A stretch of DNA of 64,000 bases from Pseudovibrio sp. Tun.PSC04-5.I4 (GCF_900104145.1 NZ_FNLB01000008.1:310001-374000); one strand, 5' to 3'; positions 35,476 through 44,584 are shown, counted from the stretch's first letter. Translations and numbers: made by a program. Notes: generated by a model from the letters alone, not told the origin.

Positions 35476-36252
35476 ATGTCTGATTTTTGCCGTTTTCTAC
35501 CTCAAAACTCCGGGTTTTTGAAAGACATGGACGTGGGCGATTCACTGCAAATATCAAAGGCAGAAAGAGTTGAGTTTTCGGAGGCTGGATCAAGTCGGTT
35601 TTATGCTGTTTTGCTTGTGTCTTCTATTGCGATACACCTAGTTGCCTACTGGTTTCTCTTTATGACCAGTTTGCCACGTGGTCGCCGTGCACTTCCCATC
35701 AAAAGCATTGGGGTCGAGTTTATTACCGGCCGACAGTTAGATCAGCTCTTTGCAAAGCCTGTGGTTGAGGACATTCCGACGGCCTCTATCTCAGGACCGA
35801 TTGTTCCTCAGGTGGAGCCAAAGCAACTGCCCTCTCCCGTCCCACCGATCGAGACAGACCAGGCACCACAACGGGTCGTCGCCCGCAAATTCCAACTTGG
35901 TAGAATATTGGCGGAACCGGAGAACAAGGAACTGCTGGATTCACTCGTTTTGTTTGATCCTGCGGACCAACGGGAGCAATTGTGCAATCTGGAAGTTATG
36001 GAACAAATTCAAATTTGGAACGCCGACTATAAACCGGAACGAGTTGTCGCCTTTGCCTATGGAGATGTCAGGATTTCGCATAAAACAATCACCGCAGACG
36101 GCGCTGCTTTTAGAAGCGCAAGCAACTGGTACAGACTTCAATACACTTGCACATTTGAACCAACCAACAATCAGGTCACAGCCATGGACTTTTTCGCCGG
36201 CGACCAGATCCCCCAATCAGATTGGGAAGATCACTTCTTGTTTGCAGAGTGA
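35476..36252 (+). CDS. DUF930 domain protein with N-terminal membrane anchor
   Basis: A 258-aa protein: one membrane span (about residues 45-65, FYAVLLVSSIAIHLVAYWFL), a proline-rich linker (PKQLPSPVPPIE), then a DUF930 domain (about 140-258) with the hallmark DPADQREQLCNLEVMEQI. The layout resembles TonB-like envelope proteins, with the domain in the periplasm. ATG 35476 is chosen because GAAGGA lies at good spacing; a TTG at 35344 would add unconserved residues. Function of DUF930 is unknown. Confidence 0.8.
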   Translation: MSDFCRFLPQNSGFLKDMDVGDSLQISKAERVEFSEAGSSRFYAVLLVSSIAIHLVAYWFLFMTSLPRGRRALPIKSIGVEFITGRQLDQLFAKPVVEDIPTASISGPIVPQVEPKQLPSPVPPIETDQAPQRVVARKFQLGRILAEPENKELLDSLVLFDPADQREQLCNLEVMEQIQIWNADYKPERVVAFAYGDVRISHKTITADGAAFRSASNWYRLQYTCTFEPTNNQVTAMDFFAGDQIPQSDWEDHFLFAE

Positions 36253-36254
36253 AC

Positions 36255-36782
36255 CTACTCCACATCCCGCACAGCGCGGATGGCGAGGGAGTAGCCTTGG
36301 CTGTGGAAGTCCAGCGCATAGGTGACAAAGTCCAGATAATAATACATGCGTGATAGCTTCTGATCGTTGGTTGCGGACCAGAAATCGGCATATTCTCCAA
36401 ACATAGGCTTGTTTAGATCAGGAAACAGCGCGTGCAGTTCCTCTTTATCTGCACAGGTGGAATCCAACAGGCCGTAGAGCTCGCGAATTGTTGGGAGGCG
36501 CCACCCCTCCGCACTTTCAGCAAGGAGATCGACGGCTTCATTTTGCGCAATCTGCAAGGGCTCGCCAACGCAGCTGTCTTTGGCTTGCTGCCATACGGTG
36601 CCCTCTGCGCAACGCTTCCACTCCAGTGATGTGCCGGTTTGGGTTACCAATGCTCCGTTGAGTGTAAAACGATCTTGCAACGCAGGTTTTTGTTTACAAT
36701 CGACCTCCGCAATAGCGGGCGAAACTAGGCTTAAAATACTCAAGCATGTAAGGGTTGTTAGAACACGTGTTTTTTTTGTCAT
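36255..36782 (-). CDS. Secreted DUF1566 (Lcl C-terminal) domain protein
   Basis: A 175-aa exported protein: signal peptide ending SPAIA before EVDCKQ, then a DUF1566 domain with LEWKRCAEGTVWQQ, EGWRLPTIRELYGLLD and the end segment YSLAIRAVRDV. Four cysteines suggest disulphides. The domain is found in surface proteins that may bind collagen or carbohydrate; the role here is unknown. It is convergent with the DUF930 gene, 2 bp apart. The ribosome site before ATG 36782 is poor; a longer frame to 36977 has no signal-peptide start. Confidence 0.78.
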   Translation of the reverse strand: MTKKTRVLTTLTCLSILSLVSPAIAEVDCKQKPALQDRFTLNGALVTQTGTSLEWKRCAEGTVWQQAKDSCVGEPLQIAQNEAVDLLAESAEGWRLPTIRELYGLLDSTCADKEELHALFPDLNKPMFGEYADFWSATNDQKLSRMYYYLDFVTYALDFHSQGYSLAIRAVRDVE

Positions 36783-36986
36783 TATAGCCGGTCGCAACGT
36801 GATTTCGGGAAGAATAGATTTCTTCTGGCTCACTCTATGCTTTCGTACAGGGTGAGCGCGCAGGAAGAACCGTTCACTGGACGGTAATCGTGTTTTATTT
36901 AGGGTAGCAAGCCCCACTTTTACACTTATCTGTGTATTCTGCAGATAGGTAGAGCGACTTCGGCCCGCCCTCCTCATTCTCTTCGC

Positions 36987-37274
36987 TTAGCAACAACTTC
37001 CCGTTTTACGAGCATCTGTTGCTGAATCCACGTAGGATGTGCCAGACCCGAGGTAGGTGTCATGTGACAAGTCAAACGCGCTGAACAGCTCTCCGAAATC
37101 CTTTGAGACTGACTTCTCTGTAATGCCTTTATGCAGGAGGCGCGTCTGCCATGCATTCAAGGTGGGGAAGTCCTCGAGGGAATCATAACAAGAGTGGTTA
37201 TCAATCCTCTTGGCCGCCCGGCCCCGCTGGAGGACGTATCTCCTCCAGCCATAGTTACTTTGGTGATCGTCGCC
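36987..37274 (-). pseudogene. Possible gene remnant in frame after the DUF417 stop
   Basis: Directly behind the stop of the DUF417 gene the same frame stays open for 95 codons, with a protein-like composition (FPTLNAWQTRLLHKGITE, DFGELFSAFDLSHDTYLG) and ending TGSCC. No ATG or GTG is in frame; a TTG at 37160 behind GAGGA could start a 57-aa product. No family recognised. It may be a lost C-terminal part, a small gene or chance. Confidence 0.3.
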
Positions 37275-38240
37275 TCAATAATTTTTCCAAAGAATGACAG
37301 CTGAGGCGAGAAGGAGTTGGTCTTTCAGGACGAAGACGCCGGTGCGATTGAGGAATGGGAAGAAGGAATCTGCATCCCAACCGGGTACGGAGAACATAAA
37401 TGTCAGTGTTCCCAGCGCGGTTGCTGCTATGCCCAGCACACCTAAAGTTCCTAGGAAGCGATTGAATGGCAGGGTTAAGAGCAGAATCAGGAATGTCCAT
37501 TCAACGATGCCAATGAAATTTGACGCTCCGCGTACATCCCAAATGAGATAGGTCCAGCTAAAGAGGATGTTGGAGGACATAAGACGTACAATGCCCTGAG
37601 CCTCAAACTCATAGAATTTCATCCATCCAATCCACCCCATGACCAGAGTAATGCCCACAAAGCTGGCAAGGATGGAAATCTTCCGCCACATGGAAGCTTG
37701 GGAGCCTGATCCTTGTTCCCGTAATTTTGCTGCTAATATGTAGGCGGGAATTGCGAACATGGACATGTATTTAAGAATGTTCTGCCCTGATCCGATGATG
37801 GGAAAGCCACCAAGATTATCCATCCAGACCGGACTGGTGAACAGGTAGAGGAAGTTCATGGCGAAGATAAGCATGGCCATGATGCAGCCAATCACGCCTA
37901 TCTTGGTCCTGCGCAGACCAAGCAGAATAAACACACCTGCGGCTGTCTCAAATATTGCCATAAGGATGGAGAGTGTTTGAACTCCTAAAACATTCAATGC
38001 AAACCCATAAAGCGGGCTGTTGCCCACCCAGGCTTCTATCTGTTGATGCTCCGGCGCGGTTAGTTTCAAGAGCCCGAGCCATATTAGGTAAGTCGCTGTT
38101 ATGAGCGACAAGTAGACGACAAGGGAGTGTTCTGAGGGACGGTAGGAAATGATTTTTTTGATAGGACCGGGGGATTGGGTCACAGGGAGTTTCCTTGTTC
38201 CAAGGGGTGTAAAGCCACTTATATGAACCACCGAACCCAT
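37275..38240 (-). CDS. Membrane protein with two tandem DUF417 (YkgB-like) domains
   Basis: A 321-aa protein with about eight spans, formed by two copies of a four-span DUF417/DoxX-like unit (about residues 40-170 and 185-320). Matching landmarks: WLGLLKLTAPEHQQIEAWV versus WIGWMKFYEFEAQGIVRLM; NSPL versus SNIL; GGFPIIGSGQNILKYMSM versus DSFFPFLNRTGVFVLKDQ. Most family members have one copy of about 170-200 aa. Relatives are called reactive-chlorine-resistance proteins (RclC), but no rcl genes are adjacent. Start ATG 38240 lacks a strong ribosome site. Confidence 0.8.
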   Translation of the reverse strand: MGSVVHISGFTPLGTRKLPVTQSPGPIKKIISYRPSEHSLVVYLSLITATYLIWLGLLKLTAPEHQQIEAWVGNSPLYGFALNVLGVQTLSILMAIFETAAGVFILLGLRRTKIGVIGCIMAMLIFAMNFLYLFTSPVWMDNLGGFPIIGSGQNILKYMSMFAIPAYILAAKLREQGSGSQASMWRKISILASFVGITLVMGWIGWMKFYEFEAQGIVRLMSSNILFSWTYLIWDVRGASNFIGIVEWTFLILLLTLPFNRFLGTLGVLGIAATALGTLTFMFSVPGWDADSFFPFLNRTGVFVLKDQLLLASAVILWKNY

Positions 38241-38354
38241 GTTTACCGTGTCAGCACTATCCCTAACCAGCCCTGGTTTTCAGGAGTAGTCCCATGACAA
38301 CGGCGTGACAAAAATTGAAGAAAATTTCCTTTCCATAAAAACGGGCCATATTCC

Positions 38355-39392
38355 TCATGGTTGAATAATTGCGCTTTTCCATTCTTCCAGAAAACGTGTG
38401 CGTTTGAGGGTATCCAAATACACCAGCAAGCCAGGGCCAAGACGGATCGTTCTGAGCGATAGTTTTTGCGAAACACGTTCTCTGTTGAGTTTGGGGTATG
38501 GGTAGTATCCTGCCCCCTCCTCACTCCAGGATGCGGTGATCAGATGATCAATGAAATCTCCCGCTACAGCTGGATTTTCCGCAGTGGTGGGTATGACAGC
38601 AGAGCGCAGCATGAGCGTGGTGAAGTCTTCCAGTTCCAATATGCCGATGTTTGGGTCTTTCGCGGCCTTGGCCTGTGCATAGGAGCCGAGCACGTTGTAG
38701 GCTACGGCAAGTTCACCGCTGGTGATGTCAGAAATCATATCCGCTGAACAGCAATAGAGCTTGGCCTGCAGGCTACCCATCACCTCATTCAGTCGCCAAA
38801 ATGTGTCTGAGGTTCTGGCGTCCTGCGTGGCGAACAAAAACCCGAGCCCGCTTTCCCGAATATCGTAGGTGCCAACTTTGTCTGTAAATCGTTCCGAATT
38901 ATTGCGCAGAATTGAGATCAGGCTTTGCCGTGAGGTGGGAATGTCCAATCCCTCAAAAGCTGATTTCGAATAGACAATGGAGGCGGGTTCCTGCGTGAAG
39001 GCAAACACATGGTTTCTCCACCGCGCCCAGTCCGGCAGCAATATTTCCTGCGGAGAGTTATATGGTTGCGTAAAGCCATCATTGGCAAGCTTTACTTGCA
39101 GATCCATGGCGGATGAGATAGCGATGTCAAAAGCTTTGCCTTCCGTCTGCAAAGCGGTCATCAGCTCGGTACTGCTCACCACCGTGTAATCGACAGAAAC
39201 ACTCGGGTATTTGCGTTGGAACGCTTCTACAAGTGGCGAGAAGATATCGATATCAGAATTGGAGATAATGCGAAGGCTCTCCCCACCCTCCGTGGCCGGA
39301 AAGGTCTTGTGTTGCTCAATTTCAAACGCACTTGCTGGCATCAACCAAAGCACAAATGAGATCAGGAGTGAGGAAAGTAGAAGGATACGCAT
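38355..39392 (-). CDS. Orphan periplasmic binding protein coupled to TctE (PgtC/AfuA-like)
   Basis: Periplasmic protein of 345 aa with a signal peptide ending PASAF. The body matches iron/phosphosugar-type binding proteins used as sensors: ESLRIISNSDIDIFSPLVEA, DIAISSAMDLQVKLA, DIRESGLGFLFATQDA. Its start overlaps the end of the tctE kinase gene by 31 bp, so the two are translated together, and no ABC permease or ATPase gene is near. Known parallels are PgtC and HptA, which feed ligand information to a kinase. I infer a sensory rather than transport role. The ligand is probably a carboxylate handled by the divergent tctCBA genes. Confidence 0.8.
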   Translation of the reverse strand: MRILLLSSLLISFVLWLMPASAFEIEQHKTFPATEGGESLRIISNSDIDIFSPLVEAFQRKYPSVSVDYTVVSSTELMTALQTEGKAFDIAISSAMDLQVKLANDGFTQPYNSPQEILLPDWARWRNHVFAFTQEPASIVYSKSAFEGLDIPTSRQSLISILRNNSERFTDKVGTYDIRESGLGFLFATQDARTSDTFWRLNEVMGSLQAKLYCCSADMISDITSGELAVAYNVLGSYAQAKAAKDPNIGILELEDFTTLMLRSAVIPTTAENPAVAGDFIDHLITASWSEEGAGYYPYPKLNRERVSQKLSLRTIRLGPGLLVYLDTLKRTRFLEEWKSAIIQP

Positions 39393-40747
39393 GCGCCTGT
39401 TACATTTTTTCTGTTGGAGAGTTTGAGATATCCGCCATGGGCCTGAACGACCTCTTCAGCGATGGTAAGGCCAAGGCCAGAACCAATGGTGTTTTCAGCA
39501 TTACTGCCGCGAGAGAACCGTTCCGTTAAGCGATTGATATCATGTTCATTAAATCCATTGCCCTGATCACAAACCGAGACCACAACCCATTGGTTTTTGG
39601 TGGTGACGCTGAGCATGATATCCTCCCCTTGAGGAGCATACTTGATGGCATTGTCTATGATGTTGCTCAGTGCATTTTGAATGAGGATGACATCACCTAA
39701 AACGAGCGGAGGAGTGCTCCCTTCAAGGATCAAGGTTTTGTCCTGCATCTCTGCTAAGGGGCGATGGCGCTCAAGGGTTTCACTTGCCAGTTCCAAAAGG
39801 TCGATTTGAGTGACTTCAAGATGGTCGGTTCGGAATGAGACCATGGCGTGGTCGAGTAACTGTCCGGCGGCGCGAGAGCTTTCGTCAATGGCGCGGATCA
39901 TCTCTTTCAGCGAAGCACGGTTTTCTGGCCGTTCCACCCTGCGCAGAGCTATTTCTGCCTGCGTTCTGAGCACTGCCAAAGGCGTACGCACACGGTGGGC
40001 GGCCTCAGCGATGAACTCTTCTGAACGTGTCAGAGATTTCTTCAATCGCTCCATAAATCGGTTCAAGGCGACGACCAGTGGTGCCATTTCTGCCGGAACC
40101 GGTGCTTGTACTTCTCGTAGGTCTTGTGGCCCTCTGCGAGAAACTGAATCCGCCAATACTTGTATGGGCTTCACAGCTGATTGAGCGGTCAACACACCCA
40201 AAACAGCAGCAGCTACAAAAAAGCCGAAGCCGAGGTAAAACGCACTGGTGGAAATCCGTTCCAATGTTTCTCTCTGCCGCTTTAATGTTTGTGCAACTGA
40301 GACTGTCACCTCAACGGGTCCTGAGGCATAAGAAAGCCGTCGGGTAGCTGACACCATACGGATGCTTTCGCCAAGATAATGAGAGGTGATGAAGCTGTGA
40401 CTTTCTTGCTTCATAGGAGGCTTTGCAAGGGGAAGCCCTTCATATCCGGTCAGGAATTTCCCATCCGCTGCCACGCGGTAGAACACCCGGTCATCGCTGA
40501 CATTTCCCAGCATAGACAGGGCTGAATAGGGAATATCGACAGTCACAGCACCGCCCTGAATTGCAGCACTGTCCAGAATGGACGTCGCAGATGCAGTCAG
40601 GATGTTATCCTGAGATTCCTCAGCCACTTGCTTTGCAAAGGTCATCACCATAATGAACAGCAGAGCCGCCAAGACAGCCGCGATTCCCAGCAGTTGAAGG
40701 GTTAGACGTCGTCGGATCGAACCGGATATGTTGGTAACTGCACTCAT
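39362..40747 (-). CDS. tctE: Two-component sensor kinase, TctE-like
   Basis: Inner-membrane histidine kinase of 461 aa. Span 1 (about 17-38), a periplasmic 2CSK_N-type domain, span 2 (about 170-190), HisKA with phosphoacceptor His about 251 (EAAHRVRTPLAVLRTQAE), and HATPase_c with NIIDNAIKYAPQ (N box), VSVCDQGNGF (G1) and GSGLGLTIAEEV (G2). Overlaps tctD by 4 bp upstream and the binding-protein gene by 31 bp downstream. By family and position it senses tricarboxylates or related acids and phosphorylates TctD. Confidence 0.9.
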   Translation of the reverse strand: MSAVTNISGSIRRRLTLQLLGIAAVLAALLFIMVMTFAKQVAEESQDNILTASATSILDSAAIQGGAVTVDIPYSALSMLGNVSDDRVFYRVAADGKFLTGYEGLPLAKPPMKQESHSFITSHYLGESIRMVSATRRLSYASGPVEVTVSVAQTLKRQRETLERISTSAFYLGFGFFVAAAVLGVLTAQSAVKPIQVLADSVSRRGPQDLREVQAPVPAEMAPLVVALNRFMERLKKSLTRSEEFIAEAAHRVRTPLAVLRTQAEIALRRVERPENRASLKEMIRAIDESSRAAGQLLDHAMVSFRTDHLEVTQIDLLELASETLERHRPLAEMQDKTLILEGSTPPLVLGDVILIQNALSNIIDNAIKYAPQGEDIMLSVTTKNQWVVVSVCDQGNGFNEHDINRLTERFSRGSNAENTIGSGLGLTIAEEVVQAHGGYLKLSNRKNVTGACVSFYFPHS

Positions 40748-41409
40748 GCCAGACTTAACCGGTACCCTAACCCACGCACTGTGATGATTTGGACGGACGA
40801 GCTGGCGATGTGCCTGCGCAATCGGCCCACATACACCTCAATGGCATTTTCTGAAACATCCTCATTATAGGAAAACAGTCGGTCGACCAACTTGGTCTTG
40901 GAGAAAATAACGTCTGGTGCGCCAAAGAAAATCTCCAAAAGTCGAAGCTCTTTGTTGCGCAAGTTGACAGTCGTGCTTCCCACTTTCAGCGTTCCTGCCA
41001 GCGAGTCAAAAATCAGATCCCCAAGCCGTTTTGCGTTGGTCACTCCACCAGATTGACGCCTCCACACAGCGCGGCAGCGGGCTTCCAACTCTGAGAAATC
41101 AAAGGGTTTGGTGATGTAATCGTCCGCCCCAAGGTCCAATACGCCTACTCTGTCAGAAACTTCAGAGCGCGCTGTCAAAACAATAACCGGGGTCTCGTCT
41201 TGCCTGCTGCGATGTGTACTTAAAAAATCTCGCCCGTCCCCATCCGGCAACATAATATCCAGTAGGATCATGTCGTAATCACTGGTGGAAACGTAATCTT
41301 CTGCCACACTAATTTCCGCTGCGTGATCAACAACATGTCCGTCCAAAATCAACCGGTCCGAAATGGCGGCAGCCAGCTTTGCATTGTCTTCAACGAGAAG
41401 AAATCTCAT
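40744..41409 (-). CDS. tctD: OmpR-family response regulator, TctD-like
   Basis: A 221-aa response regulator: receiver domain with phospho-acceptor Asp 51 (YDMILLDIMLPDGDG), conserved Lys in DDYITKPFDFSELEAR, then a winged-helix DNA-binding domain with YNEDVSENAIEVYVGRLRR and ITVRGLGYRL. ATG 41409 follows GGGGGAGGCAAAC; a TTG at 41424 is in frame but unlikely. First gene of the tctD-tctE-binding protein operon, divergent from tctCBA. The likely operator is at 41441-41458. Confidence 0.93.
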   Translation of the reverse strand: MRFLLVEDNAKLAAAISDRLILDGHVVDHAAEISVAEDYVSTSDYDMILLDIMLPDGDGRDFLSTHRSRQDETPVIVLTARSEVSDRVGVLDLGADDYITKPFDFSELEARCRAVWRRQSGGVTNAKRLGDLIFDSLAGTLKVGSTTVNLRNKELRLLEIFFGAPDVIFSKTKLVDRLFSYNEDVSENAIEVYVGRLRRHIASSSVQIITVRGLGYRLSLA

Positions 41410-41440
41410 GTTTGCCTCCCCCAAATAATCATGGACATGA

Positions 41441-41458
41441 CAGGTTTATGTCAGGTTT
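41441..41458. promoter_or_regulatory. Direct repeats CAGGTTT, predicted TctD operator
   Basis: CAGGTTT occurs at 41441-41447 and 41452-41458, exactly 11 bp apart (one helical turn), in the 110-bp gap between tctD and tctC. Tandem 7-bp repeats at 11-bp spacing are the classic site for an OmpR/PhoB-family dimer. Binding by TctD is inferred from position. Confidence 0.6.
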
Positions 41459-41519
41459 GAGTGATTTCACTTAGTCATGGGCGAAAAACACCGCCCCTGT
41501 CAAATGGGAGGATTCTACT

Positions 41520-42503
41520 ATGGGCATTATTCGGGCTCGCCGCGTCATTGCGGCTGCAGCAGTTGCTGCGATGACTTTTTCTCTGCCAACGGCTTCAATT
41601 GCGGAGCCAGTTCTTGAGAGCATTCACTTTCTAATTCCAGGCGGCGCTGGCGGTGGCTGGGACGGCACTGCACGCGGGACTGGTGAAGCTTTGACCAAAT
41701 CTGGTTTGGTGGGCACAACTTCTTTTGAAAACATGTCTGGCGGCGGCGGCGGTAAAGCCATCGGTTACCTGATTGAGAACGCAGAAAGCCAGCGCGGCAC
41801 ATTGATGGTGAACTCCACACCCATCGTGATCCGCTCTCTTACTGGCGTATTCCCGTATAACTTCCGTGATCTGACACTGGTTTCCGGCACCATCGGCGAC
41901 TACGCAGCTATCGTTGTAGGCAAAGACAGCCCGATCAACTCTATGGCGGACCTTTTGGCTGCCTACCAAGCTGATAAGCGCAGCACTGCTATCGGCGGCG
42001 GATCAGTTCCAGGCGGCATGGACCACCTGGTTGCAGCAATGGTGATGGAAGCAGCTGGCGAAGACGCAACAGCGGTGAAATACATCCCGTATGATGCTGG
42101 TGGCAAAGCAATGGCTGCTCTGCTCTCTGGTGAGATTACGGCGCTTTCCACTGGGTTCTCTGAGGCGATTGATCTTGCAAACGCAGGTGAAGTGAAAATT
42201 ATCGGTGTAACGTCCGATGACCGCGTTGCCGCATACAAAGATGCGCCGACCATGAAGGAACAGGGCATAGACACCACCTTCGTGAACTGGCGCGGTTTCT
42301 TTGCTGCACCGGGTTTGCCAGAGGCTAAACTGACTGCCTACCAAGAAGCAATTGCCAAGATGTACGACACACCTGAATGGGAAGTTGTTCGTGCGCGCAA
42401 TGGCTGGGTCAACATCCACAATTCCGGTGAAGATTTCCATGCCTTCCTCGAAGGCCAGGAAAAGGTCGTCGGCGATCTCATGAAGAAGCTCGGCTTCCTC
42501 TAA
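41520..42503 (+). CDS. tctC: Tripartite tricarboxylate transporter binding protein TctC
   Basis: Periplasmic solute-binding protein of 327 aa. Signal peptide: RARR, Ala-rich core, cleavage near TASIAEP. The TTT marker PGGAGGGWDGTARGTGEAL (about residues 40-58) and FVNWRGFFAAPGLPEAK near 258 are typical. It binds a carboxylate (citrate or similar in known members) and delivers it to TctAB. First gene of the operon, GGGAGG ribosome site. Exact ligand unknown. Confidence 0.93.
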   Translation: MGIIRARRVIAAAAVAAMTFSLPTASIAEPVLESIHFLIPGGAGGGWDGTARGTGEALTKSGLVGTTSFENMSGGGGGKAIGYLIENAESQRGTLMVNSTPIVIRSLTGVFPYNFRDLTLVSGTIGDYAAIVVGKDSPINSMADLLAAYQADKRSTAIGGGSVPGGMDHLVAAMVMEAAGEDATAVKYIPYDAGGKAMAALLSGEITALSTGFSEAIDLANAGEVKIIGVTSDDRVAAYKDAPTMKEQGIDTTFVNWRGFFAAPGLPEAKLTAYQEAIAKMYDTPEWEVVRARNGWVNIHNSGEDFHAFLEGQEKVVGDLMKKLGFL

Positions 42504-42571
42504 TCCAAATCAAAACAAATGGGTGCGCCGGTTAAGGCGCATCCGCTTGCCAAGCCCAATGGGAGGGGATT

Positions 42572-43057
42572 ATGGCGCTAGACCGATGGATTGCACTCGT
42601 CATTCTGACAGTGAGCCTAAGTTATGGGTACACCGCGTTTTTTATGATGGATGCAGGCCTGCCGCCGATCATGCGGTTCAACCCCATATGGCCAAGTACG
42701 TTTCCTAAAGTCATTGCTGTTCTGGCATCATTGACAAGCCTTGCAATTGTTTTGGGGCTTGAGAAAAAACCTGCTGATGCCGACCCAAGTGAGATCAACT
42801 ACCGCAAATTGGGCGACTACAAAATCGGACAGGCCGTTTTCCTGCTGGTCTTGATGACCGCTTATGCGTTGCTGCTGCGGCCCGCTGGGTTTCTGCTCTC
42901 TACCGTTGTCTTTTTGGTGGCAGGAGCTGCACTTCTGGGTGAACGCCGGTTTTTCATTCTTGTTCCTGTTGCGATTCTGGCTGCCGGTGTCGTCTGGTAT
43001 CTGGTTCAACAGACACTTGGCATCTATCTCAGCCCCCTTCCAACCTTCCTCACCTAG
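42572..43057 (+). CDS. tctB: Tripartite tricarboxylate transporter small subunit TctB
   Basis: Inner-membrane protein of 161 aa with four spans, the usual size and topology of TctB. Conserved MRFNPIWPSTFPKVIA lies after the first span, followed by a cytoplasmic loop and two to three further spans; ends YLSPLPTFLT. Poorly conserved family, identified mainly by position between tctC and tctA. GGGAGG precedes ATG 42572. Gap to tctA is 9 bp. Confidence 0.88.
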   Translation: MALDRWIALVILTVSLSYGYTAFFMMDAGLPPIMRFNPIWPSTFPKVIAVLASLTSLAIVLGLEKKPADADPSEINYRKLGDYKIGQAVFLLVLMTAYALLLRPAGFLLSTVVFLVAGAALLGERRFFILVPVAILAAGVVWYLVQQTLGIYLSPLPTFLT

Positions 43058-43066
43058 GAGGCCACA

Positions 43067-44584
43067 ATGATTGACGGCATTCAGATTGGCCTCTCTACGG
43101 CCTTCTCAATTTCTAACCTCTTGATGGTGATTGGCGGCTGTCTTATCGGCACATTCATTGGCATGTTGCCCGGTTTGGGGCCAATGTCGATCATCGCGAT
43201 CATGATCCCCGTTGCCATTTCCATCGGTGATCCATCCGCTGCGCTCATCCTGCTCGCCGGAGTGTATTACGGAGCGATCTTTGGTGGATCGACTTCCTCC
43301 ATTCTCATCAATGCCCCCGGCGTGGCGTCCACAGTGGCGACCAGTTTCGATGGGTACCCGCTGGCACGGCAAGGCAAAGCAGGCAAGGCGCTGACCGTAG
43401 CTGCAATCTCCTCTTTTGCTGGCGGTTCCATTGGTGCGATCCTGCTGATGATCTTCGCGCCAGCGCTGGCCTCAGTTGCTCTGCTCTTCCACTCCGCTGA
43501 GTATTTTGCGTTGATGGTGGTCGGTCTCTCAGCCATTGCCGCCTTTGCGGGCAGCGGCCAAGTCTCCAAAGCCTTGCTCATGACCTTGGTTGGTCTGATG
43601 ATGGCGACTGTGGGCGAAGGGGCTTTGTTCAACCAGCCACGCTTCACCATGGGCATCTTGGATCTGCAATCCGGCTTTGGATTCGTGACGCTGGCCATGG
43701 CAATGTTCGCGCTGCCAGAAGCGCTGTTCCTCGTGCTGGATCCGGCACGTTCAAACTCTGGTAGCACTGGCGGAGACATCAAAGATCTGCGCATTACCAA
43801 AGCTGAAGCTAAGTTGATTGCCCCCGTCATTGGTCGCCAGTCCATTCAAGGCTTTCTGATCGGGGTTTTGCCGGGTGCAGGTGCAACCATCGCCTCCTTC
43901 CTTGGTTATGCGGTTGAGCGCAACCTTGCCACGAAGGAAGAACAAGCCGAGTTTGGTAAGGGATCTCTCAAAGGGTTGGCTGCGCCGGAATCTGCAAATA
44001 ACGCCGCTTGTACTGGCTCTTTCGTTCCGCTGCTCACTCTTGGTATTCCCGGTTCTGGAACCACGGCCATTTTGCTGGGGGCTCTGATTGCCCTTAACGT
44101 ATCACCGGGTCCACGCCTGATGATTGATCAACCAGAGATCTTCTGGTCCGTGATCATGTCCATGTATGTGGGCAATGTCGTTCTGCTGATCCTCAACCTG
44201 CCACTGATCCCCTACATCGCAAAGGTTTTGGCGGTACCACGCAATTTTCTCATTCCGTTCATTCTGTTCTTTACCCTCATGGGCGCTTACATTGGGCAGA
44301 ACAATTCCACAGAACTGTTGATCCTTGTTGGCTTTGGAGTCTGTGCAACGGTGTTGCGGTTTGCGAACTATCCGCTGGCGCCCTTGCTTATCGGCTTCAT
44401 TTTGGGCAGCATGTTGGAAGATAATTTCTCCCGCTCCATGCAGCTTTATGATGGCATCGTTTTTGTTCTGGAACGTCCAATGACAATGGGGCTGCTGGCT
44501 GTTGCGGTTATTCTTGTGGCCCTGCCAACGTTCCGAGCCCGACGGGTTCGTAAGCAGGAACTACAGGCAGCCGAAAGCGATTGA
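43067..44584 (+). CDS. tctA: Tripartite tricarboxylate transporter large subunit TctA
   Basis: Inner-membrane subunit of 505 aa with about 11-12 spans. Family markers: GMLPGLGPMSIIAIMIP near the N-terminus, YGAIFGGSTSSILINAPG, and the second, related G-rich segment IGVLPGAGATIASFLGYAVE near residue 265, the signature of TctA duplicated halves. Forms the sodium-driven carboxylate channel with TctB. AGGAGG lies just upstream. The stop overlaps the next ATG (TTGATG). Confidence 0.95.
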   Translation: MIDGIQIGLSTAFSISNLLMVIGGCLIGTFIGMLPGLGPMSIIAIMIPVAISIGDPSAALILLAGVYYGAIFGGSTSSILINAPGVASTVATSFDGYPLARQGKAGKALTVAAISSFAGGSIGAILLMIFAPALASVALLFHSAEYFALMVVGLSAIAAFAGSGQVSKALLMTLVGLMMATVGEGALFNQPRFTMGILDLQSGFGFVTLAMAMFALPEALFLVLDPARSNSGSTGGDIKDLRITKAEAKLIAPVIGRQSIQGFLIGVLPGAGATIASFLGYAVERNLATKEEQAEFGKGSLKGLAAPESANNAACTGSFVPLLTLGIPGSGTTAILLGALIALNVSPGPRLMIDQPEIFWSVIMSMYVGNVVLLILNLPLIPYIAKVLAVPRNFLIPFILFFTLMGAYIGQNNSTELLILVGFGVCATVLRFANYPLAPLLIGFILGSMLEDNFSRSMQLYDGIVFVLERPMTMGLLAVAVILVALPTFRARRVRKQELQAAESD

